Origin: Acaryochloris sp. CCMEE 5410
GTDB taxonomy: Bacteria; Cyanobacteriota; Cyanobacteriia; Thermosynechococcales; Thermosynechococcaceae
NCBI RefSeq assembly: GCF_000238775.2
Contig: NZ_AFEJ02000001.1
Span: 2,418,001 to 2,482,000 of the forward strand
DNA: 64,000 nucleotides
Direction: 5' to 3'
Part shown: positions 17,956 through 26,037 of the stretch, piece by piece
Layout: each line of letters begins with the position of its first letter
Numbering within the stretch: the first letter of the stretch is position 1
The notes under the pieces: model-generated
The model's input: only the letters and a program-made list of their open reading frames with translations
The model's database searches: none
What the model was told of the DNA's origin: nothing
Translations under genes and position numbers: made by a program

Positions 17956-19290
17956 TTATGGTAGATTGCTTGCAAGCCCAGCGAGAGTGTACGTTTCACC
18001 TGCTAAAATAAATTCTTCAAATCCCGTAGTAACGAGCGTCATACCATCAAGATTGAATGTAACTTGAGTATTTGCACCAATACTGATATCAGAAAAATCT
18101 GTCAGGCTACTCGCAAGACTGAGGGTGTCTTGACCTCTTCCACCTCTTAATGTGGCGTTTCCAAAATCACCAGCACTACCATCAATAAAGTCGTTGCCTG
18201 TCCCTGCGTTGACGACCACACCGCCACCAAAGGTACCGGTTAATGAATCTTTTCCTGCGCCCAAATTTACTCTTCCACCATAAAGGCCATAGGCTTCTTC
18301 CCCTGTAGCCCGAACAATGATCTGATCCGCTCCTTGTCCAGTACTAATTACACCGCCAGTATTGATAATTCCAAAGGCTTTACCAGTCGCTTCCGCAGTG
18401 GCAATAATCGTATCAGCCCCATTCCCTGTGGTAATTTTGCCGCCTGTATTATCGATTGAGATCGCAATATCAGAAGCCACCGCAACCGCCTCCGCAACGG
18501 CTAAAGCCAATGCTTGATTTTCAGAGGGCGCGCTAGAAAAAGTAGAACTAGACGTTCCAGCAAAAGTGCCAGATTGCGTAGTTGCAGTAGCCGTCAGCTT
18601 ATCTTTGCCTGGCCCAGTAGAGAGATACCCTTTTTTGTTCTTAATCCCTGTGGCCGAGATAGATGCAGTCGTTAAACTGGTAGCAATGGCATTGGCAAAT
18701 GCGATTAACTCATCAGAAATAGGGGCACCAGCAATCGCTTCGACAATGGCTGATGCATCTACAGAAGCTGTTGCCGTAGCAGAAATGTTTCCCTCGGTTT
18801 GGCCCGCCACGGCATCACTTCCACGGCCCGTCTTAATAGTTGCCCTAGAATTATTGATACCGATAACACTCGCTTCAATCCCCAAAGATGCTAGCACTTG
18901 AGTAATGACGCTTGTATCAACAAATTTAGCAACGGCTATTGCTTCCGCTACTGTATTGGTTGAAACGGATAGATTTGCTGAAGCAGTCCCTTTAATTACA
19001 TCCTGGCCACTATTCGTTTCAATCGTACCTTTGTTATTAATCCCCTGAGTTCGAAGCTTAAAGTTAGCCTGAAACTCAGTTGATGAAGCAAGCGAACCAA
19101 AATCTTGCGCTCCTACACCAACCAAAACACCAAAGCCAAAATCACCATTTAGAGAAGAAGTTCCTATCAGGGAGTCACGTCCTCGTAGAGTTTTAACAGA
19201 GGAATTTTTAGGGTTAAAAATCGTGACTCCAGGGTCAACCTTATCTGCACGATTTGTAAATCTAATTCTGCTTAAGTTAAGTCTTCGCAT
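17956..19290 (-). CDS. RTX-like GxGxD-repeat secreted protein, probable type I export cargo
   Basis: The 444-residue protein is rich in Ala, Gly, Ser and Thr and nearly free of Cys. It has at least seven spaced GxGxD-type units: TGRGSDAVAG, TGPGKDKLTA, TGNGADTIIA, TGQGADQIIV, LGAGKDSLTG, AGTGNDFIDG and GGRGQDTLSL, with NSGQDVIKG and RGRDSLIG as earlier weak copies. Such motifs bind calcium in RTX proteins exported by type I systems. The C-terminus (EEFILAGETYTLAGLASNLP) resembles the uncleaved C-terminal secretion signals of cyanobacterial RTX proteins. There is no Sec signal and no double-glycine leader. The repeats are more widely spaced (40-70 residues) than in toxins. It is the largest of three candidate cargo genes facing the exporter genes. 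Adhesin- or surface-type function is a guess. Confidence 0.8.
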   Translation of the reverse strand: MRRLNLSRIRFTNRADKVDPGVTIFNPKNSSVKTLRGRDSLIGTSSLNGDFGFGVLVGVGAQDFGSLASSTEFQANFKLRTQGINNKGTIETNSGQDVIKGTASANLSVSTNTVAEAIAVAKFVDTSVITQVLASLGIEASVIGINNSRATIKTGRGSDAVAGQTEGNISATATASVDASAIVEAIAGAPISDELIAFANAIATSLTTASISATGIKNKKGYLSTGPGKDKLTATATTQSGTFAGTSSSTFSSAPSENQALALAVAEAVAVASDIAISIDNTGGKITTGNGADTIIATAEATGKAFGIINTGGVISTGQGADQIIVRATGEEAYGLYGGRVNLGAGKDSLTGTFGGGVVVNAGTGNDFIDGSAGDFGNATLRGGRGQDTLSLASSLTDFSDISIGANTQVTFNLDGMTLVTTGFEEFILAGETYTLAGLASNLP

Positions 19291-19870
19291 AAATCTAAAT
19301 CATTTAAATTACTTTATTTGGAACACAGTTTTAAAAAGTTCTTATCTCAGATATTAGATCCTTTAATGAGGATCTAATATTTATAGATTTGAAGTCAAAA
19401 AATTGATATCTGACAAAGAATCAGACAAGCTCAGTTTTATCAACACAATAAAATTTCAAAAAATCAACTCTCTATCAAAAAACATCAAAGAAAAATCTTT
19501 TAGATAGATTCACGACATTTATCATCAAAAGTTTTTAATGCCATTAAGCGCTCAAGTGTATTATACAATACATTTTGTATAAATTCCTTAAATAAAGGTA
19601 TTCTCAGATCAAAAATTATATATATTATTTAGTTCAAGACTGAGATCAATTTCAGCATTTTAAAATAGTTTCTTTATCTAAGTGAACTAGATATAAACTT
19701 TGAATAATAAGTCTCAATCCCTATGTTTTTTATAGCTTAAGTTTGCATCATATAAGATAAGCTCCAACGTCAAACATAGAGTATGATTTACTAGTTTTAT
19801 CTGAAAATATTCTAAATTAGAAACTTAAGCTTTAATTTTTAAGTACTACGATTTTAAATCACTAAAATAC
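19291..19870. other. AT-rich intergenic region between cargo genes
   Basis: These 580 bases show no gene. The perfect 11-bp palindrome at 19351-19380 is the only clear structure. The region must contain the promoter of the RTX-like gene on the minus strand. Confidence 0.5.
19351..19380. promoter_or_regulatory. Perfect 11-bp palindrome upstream of the RTX-like gene
   Basis: ATATTAGATCC and GGATCTAATAT are exact inverted repeats separated by 8 bases. It lies about 60 bases upstream of the RTX-like gene start. No T-run follows on either strand, so an operator or an RNA leader hairpin is more likely than a terminator. Confidence 0.45.
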
Positions 19871-20128
19871 CTATGAGCACGAAGTATCTGTTTGAGCATT
19901 AATTTCAGAGGTTTTTGTTGTTGAAGACGCACTAGCATAACTAGATTGAGCATTTTTTTCACTAAATGATTCTGAGCAACTAGACTTACTTCCTGCTTTA
20001 GATGAAGTGGCTTTAGCAGACGCACGGCTAACAACACCGTTGTTTTTTGACTCAGCTGTTGAAGAAGAACTACTAGAGCTGCTACTCATGCTCTCTAACA
20101 TTTCTTGCAATTGCCTAGATTTAATCAT
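19871..20128 (-). CDS. Serine-rich 85-residue peptide, candidate export cargo
   Basis: The peptide starts MIKSRQLQEMLESM and is followed by nine consecutive Ser residues. It then has a Ser/Thr/Ala/Lys-rich tail with two Cys residues (SKSSCSESF and TDTSCS at the C-terminus). The first 14 residues could form an amphipathic leader helix, but there is no double-glycine site. I do not recognise the family. Size, direction, composition and a Ser-rich C-terminus resemble the peptide encoded at 20514-20771, and both lie in the export island. I therefore infer a secreted or processed peptide. The low complexity leaves some doubt that it is a gene, although one long frame with an ATG start argues for it. 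No strong ribosome site was seen. Confidence 0.55.
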   Translation of the reverse strand: MIKSRQLQEMLESMSSSSSSSSSTAESKNNGVVSRASAKATSSKAGSKSSCSESFSEKNAQSSYASASSTTKTSEINAQTDTSCS

Positions 20129-20513
20129 ACGTCAACACTATTAATCAATTTTCCACAAAGTAATCTACTTACTTTAGAGAATATACTTAGCCATGAAAAA
20201 TAGCCGCTTTTAACTAGAAGTAAATATATTAATTTTCACTACATAATTAAGTGTAAGTAGGCGAGGTTATGGAAGCTCAACTATATTTCAGCATATAAAC
20301 ATTGCTAAGCATGCCATATATTAGATCTAGAAATAAAATTTAGCTGCATAAATTCACCGATCTATATCAAGCTTGATCTACTTATTTTCAAACTTATTAT
20401 TCACTGAATTAATTGAAAATGAGTTGCTGAAAGTAATCTAGTAGCCTAGCCTCCAGCAACTCATTTCACAGATCACTGTGTCAGTCAAAACTTATGGTTA
20501 AGTTTTGCTTATC
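20129..20513. other. Intergenic region between the two small peptide genes
   Basis: These 385 AT-rich bases hold the long hairpin at 20417-20466 after the double-glycine peptide gene and presumably the promoter of the Ser-rich peptide gene. Nothing else was recognised. Confidence 0.5.
20417..20466 (-). terminator. Long hairpin after the double-glycine peptide gene
   Basis: AAATGAGTTGCTG and CAGCAACTCATTT pair perfectly over 13 bp around a 24-base loop. It begins 47 bases past the stop codon of the peptide gene on the minus strand, and that strand continues with TTTTC. It probably terminates or stabilises the peptide mRNA. Confidence 0.6.
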
Positions 20514-20771
20514 CTAGGAAACAGAAGTTGAGCTAGCAGCGGATGAAGAGCCATACCCAGCAACAGTAGTAGTAGTAGTAGTGGCCTCACTAAAAGAACC
20601 TGGACCAATAGCATCTGCAGTTGCACCAGCTTTAGCGATGTTACCTACAGGCTTACCAAAAGTTTTAATGACTACGAATTTTAAGTGAACTTTTTTGCTG
20701 AAACTCCCGCCAGCAATTTTGTCAAGACCTTCAGTAACAGCTTCACAGTAATTCAAATCAGAGATAATCAT
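20514..20771 (-). CDS. Double-glycine-leader peptide (bacteriocin-like precursor)
   Basis: From ATG 20771 the peptide has 85 residues. The leader MIISDLNYCEAVTEGLDKIA ends in Gly21-Gly22 and then Ser, the classical C39 cleavage site. Leaders beginning with a similar MIISDLNY motif are known in cyanobacterial bacteriocin-like precursors. The predicted core of 63 residues starts SFSKKVHLKFVVIKTFGKPV, continues with a Gly/Ala-rich part, then six Thr encoded by a near-perfect trinucleotide repeat, and ends in SSAASSTSVS. An AGAGGA ribosome site lies about 8 bases before ATG 20771; the TTG at 20774 is less likely. The HetC-type C39 exporter encoded at 13350 is the obvious processing and export partner. 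Antimicrobial or signalling activity is unproven. Confidence 0.78.
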   Translation of the reverse strand: MIISDLNYCEAVTEGLDKIAGGSFSKKVHLKFVVIKTFGKPVGNIAKAGATADAIGPGSFSEATTTTTTVAGYGSSSAASSTSVS

Positions 20772-21487
20772 CAATCTATTCCTCTTGTATTTATTGAGCT
20801 AGTCTTTATCAGAAAGCTAGATATATAACCTAGTTTCTTTGATTTTGTCCTAAAACTTTAAATTAAACTTAAAACCTAATTATATTGTCGAAATCTGTGG
20901 CATATATCCAAAATTTCTGAGCAATAAATTAACGGTTTCATGCTTATTGCAAGCTGAAGGAGAAAACCTTGATTAGCTCGTTACTGAAATTACTATAGGA
21001 AGGAAGAATAAAATCATGTTGCCAAATTGGCATAAATATTTTGACACCGTCATACAACATTCAGAATGCCTTGCTGTCTTGTTGTTCATCGCAAAATGTA
21101 ATGGCACATATTTTGTAAAGATTAAAATCAGTCATTGCCAACCATACGTTTAGCTCATCATTAGACTGCGTTGCGATTCATATTTTGGATCAACACAGTT
21201 AACCTCTCAAAACCCTGGAAATGGAGCTCACATGTACGCAGCATTACATGGCGAAGCATATTTGATGGACCCGACCAAGCACTTTAAGCCCCGTAGGCCA
21301 GTTTCTGCTACAAGGTTAGTTCAATAGAATCAGGGAGAACTACACCGTTCATTCACATCAAGCCATTCTCCTCTAGTAGTCGGTTGCCAACTACCATCAG
21401 GCTTATCGTCATGATGGGGAATTTTCATATCGATTGCCAGAAACCTGGATCGATCTAAGGTCTAAATGCTATATTCAAATACGCAAT
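20772..21487. other. Intergenic region between the peptide gene and tRNA-His
   Basis: These 716 bases contain the promoter and ribosome site of the minus-strand peptide gene at the left end. I recognise no gene. A 45-residue frame at 21016-21153 is preceded by a GGAAGGA-like site but has no known relatives and is not called. Confidence 0.45.
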
Positions 21488-21561
21488 GGCGGGCGTAGCC
21501 AAGTGGTTAAGGCAGTGGATTGTGGTTCCACCATTCGTGGGTTCGATTCCCATCGTCCGCC
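21488..21561 (+). tRNA. tRNA-His (anticodon GTG)
   Basis: The full cloverleaf is visible: acceptor arms GCGGGCG and CGTCCGC, an anticodon stem GTGGA/TCCAC with loop TTGTGGT, and a T arm GTGGG-TTCGATT-CCCAT. The extra G at 21488 opposite C73 is the hallmark of tRNA-His. CCA is not encoded. Confidence 0.96.
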
Positions 21562-21717
21562 CTGAACGCCATTATTAGTAAAAGTTGAGCCGTATTCTCT
21601 TCTGTTTGGATAGCGGCTTATATCTGTAATTAGCAAGTAAAGACATAGCCTGCCAGATGCATTAGAGTTCGATTCTATTGGCAGCAGGATAAAATCAGTC
21701 CCATCGGAGCAAAGCAG

Positions 21718-22854
21718 ATGACAACTTGTGATTATGTGCCTGGCTTAGGTGGAATTCCAGCCGCCCAATCTCGAATTAGCTATGTGGATGGTCAGGCGGG
21801 ACAACTGGAATATCGAGGCATTCCCATTACAGAGCTAGCCGAACGTAGTAATTTCCTAGAAACAGCATTCTTATTAATTTGGGGCCATCTGCCCACTCCT
21901 GAAGATTTGGATCTCTTTCAGTATGAGGTCATACACCATCGGCGTATCAAGTACCGTTTGGTAGATATGATGAAATGCTTTCCAGAACGGGGGCATCCCT
22001 TGGATGCTGTCCAGGCCACGGTGGCTGCTTTGGGGCTTTATCATTCTCGGCGGGCCTTAAATGATCCAGCCTATATTCGGAGGGCAGTGGTGAGACTTCT
22101 GGCAAAGATCCCTACCGCCGTAGCAGCCTTTGAACATATTCGGAAGGGCAATGATCCCCTTCGTCCCCGGGATGATCTTAACTATGCCGCCAATTTCCTA
22201 TACCTTTTAAGTGAGCGAGAACCTGATCCGAAAAAAGCCCATATTTTCGATCAGTGTCTGATTCTTCATGCCGAACATACGATGAATGCCTCGACCTTTT
22301 CGGCAAGAGTCACTGCATCAACGCTGACAGACCCCTATGCAGTTGTCGCCTCGGCAATGGGCACCTTGGGCGGCCGACTCCATGGTGGTGCCAATGAAGA
22401 AGTGATGCAGATGCTAACGGATATTGGTTCTGTGGAGAATGTAAAGCCCTACTTGGATCAGCAATTAGCCCAAGGTCAGCGAATTATGGGATTTGGGCAT
22501 CGCATTTATAAGGTCAAAGATCCGCGAGCGCGAATTATGCAAGGCTTGGCGGAACAGTTATCGGAGAATTATGGATGCGATCGCTACTACGGTATTGCCC
22601 TCGCCCTAGAAAAAGCCGTCGAAGAACGCCTTGGCGATCGTCAAATCCATGCCAATGTGGAATTCTATTCTGGGTTAATCTTTAGACAACTGGGGTTTCC
22701 CGCCGATATTTTTACCTCTCTTTTTGCCATTGCTCGGGTCGCCGGATGGCTGGCCCACTGGAAAGAACAGCTCGATACCAACCGGATCTACCGTCCCTCC
22801 CAAATCTATATGGGACAACATGATCAGCCCTATATTCCTGTGGTGGATCGGTAG
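21718..22854 (+). CDS. gltA: Citrate synthase
   Basis: This 378-residue protein condenses acetyl-CoA and oxaloacetate to citrate, the entry step to the incomplete or bypassed TCA cycle of cyanobacteria that supplies 2-oxoglutarate. The catalytic-site blocks are clear: ILHAEHTMNASTFSARV with active-site His, GGRLHGGANEEVMQML and MGFGHRIYKVKDPRARIM with the second His, and the Asp-containing segment HANVEFYSGLIFRQLGFP near the C-terminus. The length is that of the short, hexamer-type 2-methylcitrate/citrate synthases. The ATG start is preceded by GGAG. The aldo/keto reductase gene follows after 23 bases and is probably co-transcribed. Confidence 0.95.
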   Translation: MTTCDYVPGLGGIPAAQSRISYVDGQAGQLEYRGIPITELAERSNFLETAFLLIWGHLPTPEDLDLFQYEVIHHRRIKYRLVDMMKCFPERGHPLDAVQATVAALGLYHSRRALNDPAYIRRAVVRLLAKIPTAVAAFEHIRKGNDPLRPRDDLNYAANFLYLLSEREPDPKKAHIFDQCLILHAEHTMNASTFSARVTASTLTDPYAVVASAMGTLGGRLHGGANEEVMQMLTDIGSVENVKPYLDQQLAQGQRIMGFGHRIYKVKDPRARIMQGLAEQLSENYGCDRYYGIALALEKAVEERLGDRQIHANVEFYSGLIFRQLGFPADIFTSLFAIARVAGWLAHWKEQLDTNRIYRPSQIYMGQHDQPYIPVVDR

Positions 22855-22877
22855 CTCCTTATTCTCAGGAGAGAACG

Positions 22878-23861
22878 ATGAGCCCAAAAACGCAACGACG
22901 CACGTTTCTACTCAGTAGTCTCGCAGCGACAGGGGGCCTACTAGGCAGCCTATTGCTGCACAAAGACCGCCGCTCTGTCTCTGTCCCGCCCTCTTCTGCA
23001 CCTAAAAATTCATCTATACCTAAAAAAGTTCTAGGAAAAACAGGTATAGAATTGCCTATTTTAGGTTTAGGAGGCGCAGGCCAAACACCCCTTTCCCAGC
23101 CCGGCGCTGAAAAAGAGGCTGTAGACATGATTCAGCAGGCGTGGGATTTGGGAATTCGCTATTTTGATACGGCAGCCAGTTACGGTCCCAGTGAAGATTA
23201 TTTGGGAAAAGTCTTACCGCAATACCGTTCTCAGATCTTTTTAGCGAGTAAAACAGCTAAACGTGATCGCGATGGCGCCTGGCGGGAATTAGAACGGTCC
23301 CTCAAACGCCTCAACACTGATTACTTAGATCTGTGGCAATTACACCATGTGTCTTTTGCCGAGGAAATCGAAACCCTTTTCAGTGCGAATGGGGCCATCA
23401 AGGCGATGGAAGAAGCCAAGTCCCAAGGCATTATCAAGTTCACGGGCATTACGGGCCACCACGAACCTCAGATCATCATTGAAGGTTTAAACCGCTACCC
23501 GTTTGACACCACGTTAATTCCCATCAACGCTGCCGATGTGCACCATCCTCGCCCCTTTATCTCATCCGTATTACCCGTTGCTCACCAGCAGCAGGTAGGA
23601 GTGATTGCCATGAAGGTGCCAGCCTACGGCAAACTCTTGCGTCCTGGCGTGTTGTCAGGCATGTCAGAAGCCATGGGCTATTCCTTATCTCAACCCGGCG
23701 TGCATACCTGTATCATCGCGGCAGAAACGGTAGACCAACTGACCGCGAATATACAAACTGCACAAGCGTTCCAAGAATTTGATGTGGCGACCCTAGCCAA
23801 CATTGAAAAACGAACTCAAGCCACTTGGGAAGACCACTCATTTTTCCGAAAATGGGCTTAG
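22878..23861 (+). CDS. Aldo/keto reductase with Tat-type signal
   Basis: The 327-residue protein starts MSPKTQRRTFLLSSLAATGG, a twin-arginine (RRTFL) signal with hydrophobic stretch, so it is probably exported folded to the periplasm or lumen. The mature part is an aldo/keto reductase: YFDTAASYGPSEDYLG carries the Asp and Tyr, FLASKTAKRDRDGAW the Lys, and DLWQLHHVSF the His of the catalytic tetrad. It presumably reduces an aldehyde or ketone with NADPH, and the substrate is unknown. A Tat-exported member is unusual because NADPH is cytoplasmic, but such cyanobacterial versions are known. A GGAGA ribosome site precedes ATG 22878. It follows gltA. Confidence 0.9.
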   Translation: MSPKTQRRTFLLSSLAATGGLLGSLLLHKDRRSVSVPPSSAPKNSSIPKKVLGKTGIELPILGLGGAGQTPLSQPGAEKEAVDMIQQAWDLGIRYFDTAASYGPSEDYLGKVLPQYRSQIFLASKTAKRDRDGAWRELERSLKRLNTDYLDLWQLHHVSFAEEIETLFSANGAIKAMEEAKSQGIIKFTGITGHHEPQIIIEGLNRYPFDTTLIPINAADVHHPRPFISSVLPVAHQQQVGVIAMKVPAYGKLLRPGVLSGMSEAMGYSLSQPGVHTCIIAAETVDQLTANIQTAQAFQEFDVATLANIEKRTQATWEDHSFFRKWA

Positions 23862-23979
23862 AGGAGATGCTTGCGGCTATACTCAACTCCTTTCTGAAAG
23901 GGAATCCCACTGCATATCCTCTGCTTTCAGCTTAATAATCATCAGTGATTACCTTTTCAAAACAACTCATCCATCTAAT

Positions 23980-24816
23980 ATGGGGATCAACGCCAATACA
24001 CTCAACCGGGCACGCCAACAGTTGTTAGACAATATCGTTGAGTATTTTTTAGGCAAGAAAGGGGTTGAAGCCCTTTATATTCAAGGCTCTGTTGCATCAG
24101 CATCAGCTGATGAATATTCAGATATTGATTTTCGAGTGGTGGTGCAACCGCATCTATATCGACATTTTCTAGCAGAACGTTTTACTGCTCCTCAACAGTG
24201 GGGGGATTGGCTATATAACGAGTGGGCTGGCAATGATTGGGTTTGTGTCTCTCACTTCAAGCCCTTTAACAAAATTGATGTTCTATATTTCGATGTCCAT
24301 AAGCTGCAGCCCTCTCCTTGGTTTCTGCTACCCATACACGTGATATACGATCCTCAAAACTTGATTGAAGGGGTGATTCAGGCATCTCAAGGCTTAAGCT
24401 TCACCCCCGATCATAGAGAAATTGATCGGTTAATCAGCAAGGGGCTGGCTTATTCAGAGGAAATCTATCGACGCATTATGCGCGATGAATTGTTTTACAG
24501 TCAATCTCAACTGGATAGTTTGAGAGCCATCTTAATGCAGTTCGATGATTACTATCAGGGCGCTCCTTCTACTGGCGCATCCCATTTCGAACGTCGGGGG
24601 AGTCACCCCTGTGTTGAAGCGTTAATTTCTTCATACTCTCCCTTAGAACGAGTGTTACTACTTAAAGCATTACTCAAACTCCTAAAACTATTTCATCACC
24701 AAATCAGCCAGCTCCAGCAAACTTTTAACCTTCAACGAGACATCACCACTGACTTAGCTTGGATCCATACGATTGAGACCTTATGTATTGAGCAAGTTGA
24801 GCAAGACCAAAGTTAG
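23980..24816 (+). CDS. Nucleotidyltransferase-domain protein
   Basis: From ATG 23980 the protein has 278 residues (the frame is open from 23803, overlapping the gene before it). LYIQGSVASASADEYSDIDF shows the minimal nucleotidyltransferase signature GS-x9-DxD, which binds the metal-nucleotide. The layout resembles aminoglycoside 6-adenylyltransferase-like proteins: the fold is followed by a helical C-terminal half with ISKGLAYSEEIYRRIMRDEL. It might transfer a nucleotide to a small molecule or protein, and the target is unknown. I do not infer antibiotic resistance. No good ribosome site was seen, so the start is uncertain. Confidence 0.75.
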   Translation: MGINANTLNRARQQLLDNIVEYFLGKKGVEALYIQGSVASASADEYSDIDFRVVVQPHLYRHFLAERFTAPQQWGDWLYNEWAGNDWVCVSHFKPFNKIDVLYFDVHKLQPSPWFLLPIHVIYDPQNLIEGVIQASQGLSFTPDHREIDRLISKGLAYSEEIYRRIMRDELFYSQSQLDSLRAILMQFDDYYQGAPSTGASHFERRGSHPCVEALISSYSPLERVLLLKALLKLLKLFHHQISQLQQTFNLQRDITTDLAWIHTIETLCIEQVEQDQS

Positions 24817-24826
24817 AACTCTGATG

Positions 24827-25471
24827 TCAGGCAGTTCGGTAGGGGCGATGGGTATAGTATTTCGGAAAATCATCTAACCGCAGATGAAGCCAGTAAACTC
24901 CCAGACCCGACGTACTCACCCACAGAGGAGCAGTACGAATATTAAGAGCATCACCCATTAGTTTTTGCAGGGTATGCCCTAACATCTGCCACATGGCATC
25001 CACTTGCTCCGGTGGCCCCTGACGAAGAAAGTTTGCCAAATGCGTATAGGTGGGCAAAGGACCCAGGGCACGGGGTGAAATCAACATCGCATCTCCTCCT
25101 AAATTGGCAAACACCTGAATGGGGTCGTCTCCTCGTTCTAAATACTGGGCAAATGGTTGGGGATTCGGCGAAACCTTGGCCAAACTCGGCGCATTCACCA
25201 CAACAAATTCCCAAGGCTGATGGAGACTAGCAGGCGTGAGAGGTGGCGTTTCCCAAAAGAATGCTGAATAGGGGCTATCTCGTAAAACTTGAGTGATCAG
25301 CGATCGAAATTCGACCTCCTGGTGCCAAAGCTCAATCGCCTGATACCAGGTTAGAGGAGCGCCATTGAAGGTGATTGTAGTCCGTTGAGTTTTTCCCTGG
25401 TTCAACAGTTGACCATAGGCAATTAAATGCCCACTGTCTGATTGGGCAATCATTTCAATGGTTTGATCCAT
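24827..25471 (-). CDS. Conserved protein of unknown function (DUF6940-like)
   Basis: The 214-residue protein has the blocks PYSAFFWETPPLTPASLHQP followed by WEFVVVNAPSL, then FANLGGDAMLISP and APLWVSTSGLGVYWLHLRLD ending KYYTHRPYR. I associate these with a bacterial family of unknown function (DUF6940). No catalytic motif or membrane segment was recognised. It converges on the nucleotidyltransferase gene with 10 bases between stop codons. The ATG start has a GAAAGAG-like ribosome site. Confidence 0.7.
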   Translation of the reverse strand: MDQTIEMIAQSDSGHLIAYGQLLNQGKTQRTTITFNGAPLTWYQAIELWHQEVEFRSLITQVLRDSPYSAFFWETPPLTPASLHQPWEFVVVNAPSLAKVSPNPQPFAQYLERGDDPIQVFANLGGDAMLISPRALGPLPTYTHLANFLRQGPPEQVDAMWQMLGHTLQKLMGDALNIRTAPLWVSTSGLGVYWLHLRLDDFPKYYTHRPYRTA

Positions 25472-26037
25472 TTAGCTCTTTCAATCTATACAAAGTCACG
25501 CATCGAGAATAATCAAAATCTTAGAGGCAGTATTATCAGGAACTCAGAAGAGAATCATTATCTTGATCCTAAAGGGACACATTCTAGCGCTTCTATAGCT
25601 CAAGCTTAGTAATCCTAACCCATTCAGAATTGTTGCCCACACACATTAAGAAAATTGCGGTGACAGCAGAATTGTTCACGACTTCAATCAGTATTTAAGA
25701 TGAGATTGCTAGAATGCAGATGGCAATCTACTTTAAGGCTTTAGTCTTTCTGCTGATAATAGTGCACGGATAACCAAGTTTCTCACCTAATACTGCTTTG
25801 GTCAGTATCTGAAGTGGGTAAACTTAGACTGATTATCCAAGCAAACTCATTTGGATTTATAACAAGCCTGCTTATTTCGCCTCAATGAACAAGGAAGCCA
25901 AGTAACATGTAAAAAGCAGATCGATCCACTCAAATAGGCAACAGCCTTGGGATAGATCTCCTCGCTAACCTAAAGCTTCGCTAGTCTTAAACCAGGGATT
26001 GTCATAGAAGTTTATTGTTTTAAGGAAAAACCGAGTC
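25472..26037. other. Intergenic region upstream of vipp1
   Basis: These 566 bases show no gene that I can support. There is a weak 6-bp inverted repeat (ATACTG/CAGTAT) around 25793. The promoter of vipp1 must lie towards the right end. Confidence 0.45.

Noticed and set aside
18566-18901. 111-residue plus-strand frame inside the RTX-like gene
   Set aside because: Shadow frame in repetitive Ala/Thr-rich DNA of the real minus-strand gene.
19846-20037. 63-residue Leu/Lys-rich frame overlapping the serine-rich peptide
   Set aside because: It is an alternative frame of the same repetitive DNA; start and ribosome site favour the serine-rich frame, although neither is strong.
21016-21153. 45-residue frame with a GGAAGGA-like site upstream, between the peptide gene and tRNA-His
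   Set aside because: No recognisable similarity and weak composition; could be chance in AT-rich sequence. Kept only as a candidate for ribosome profiling.
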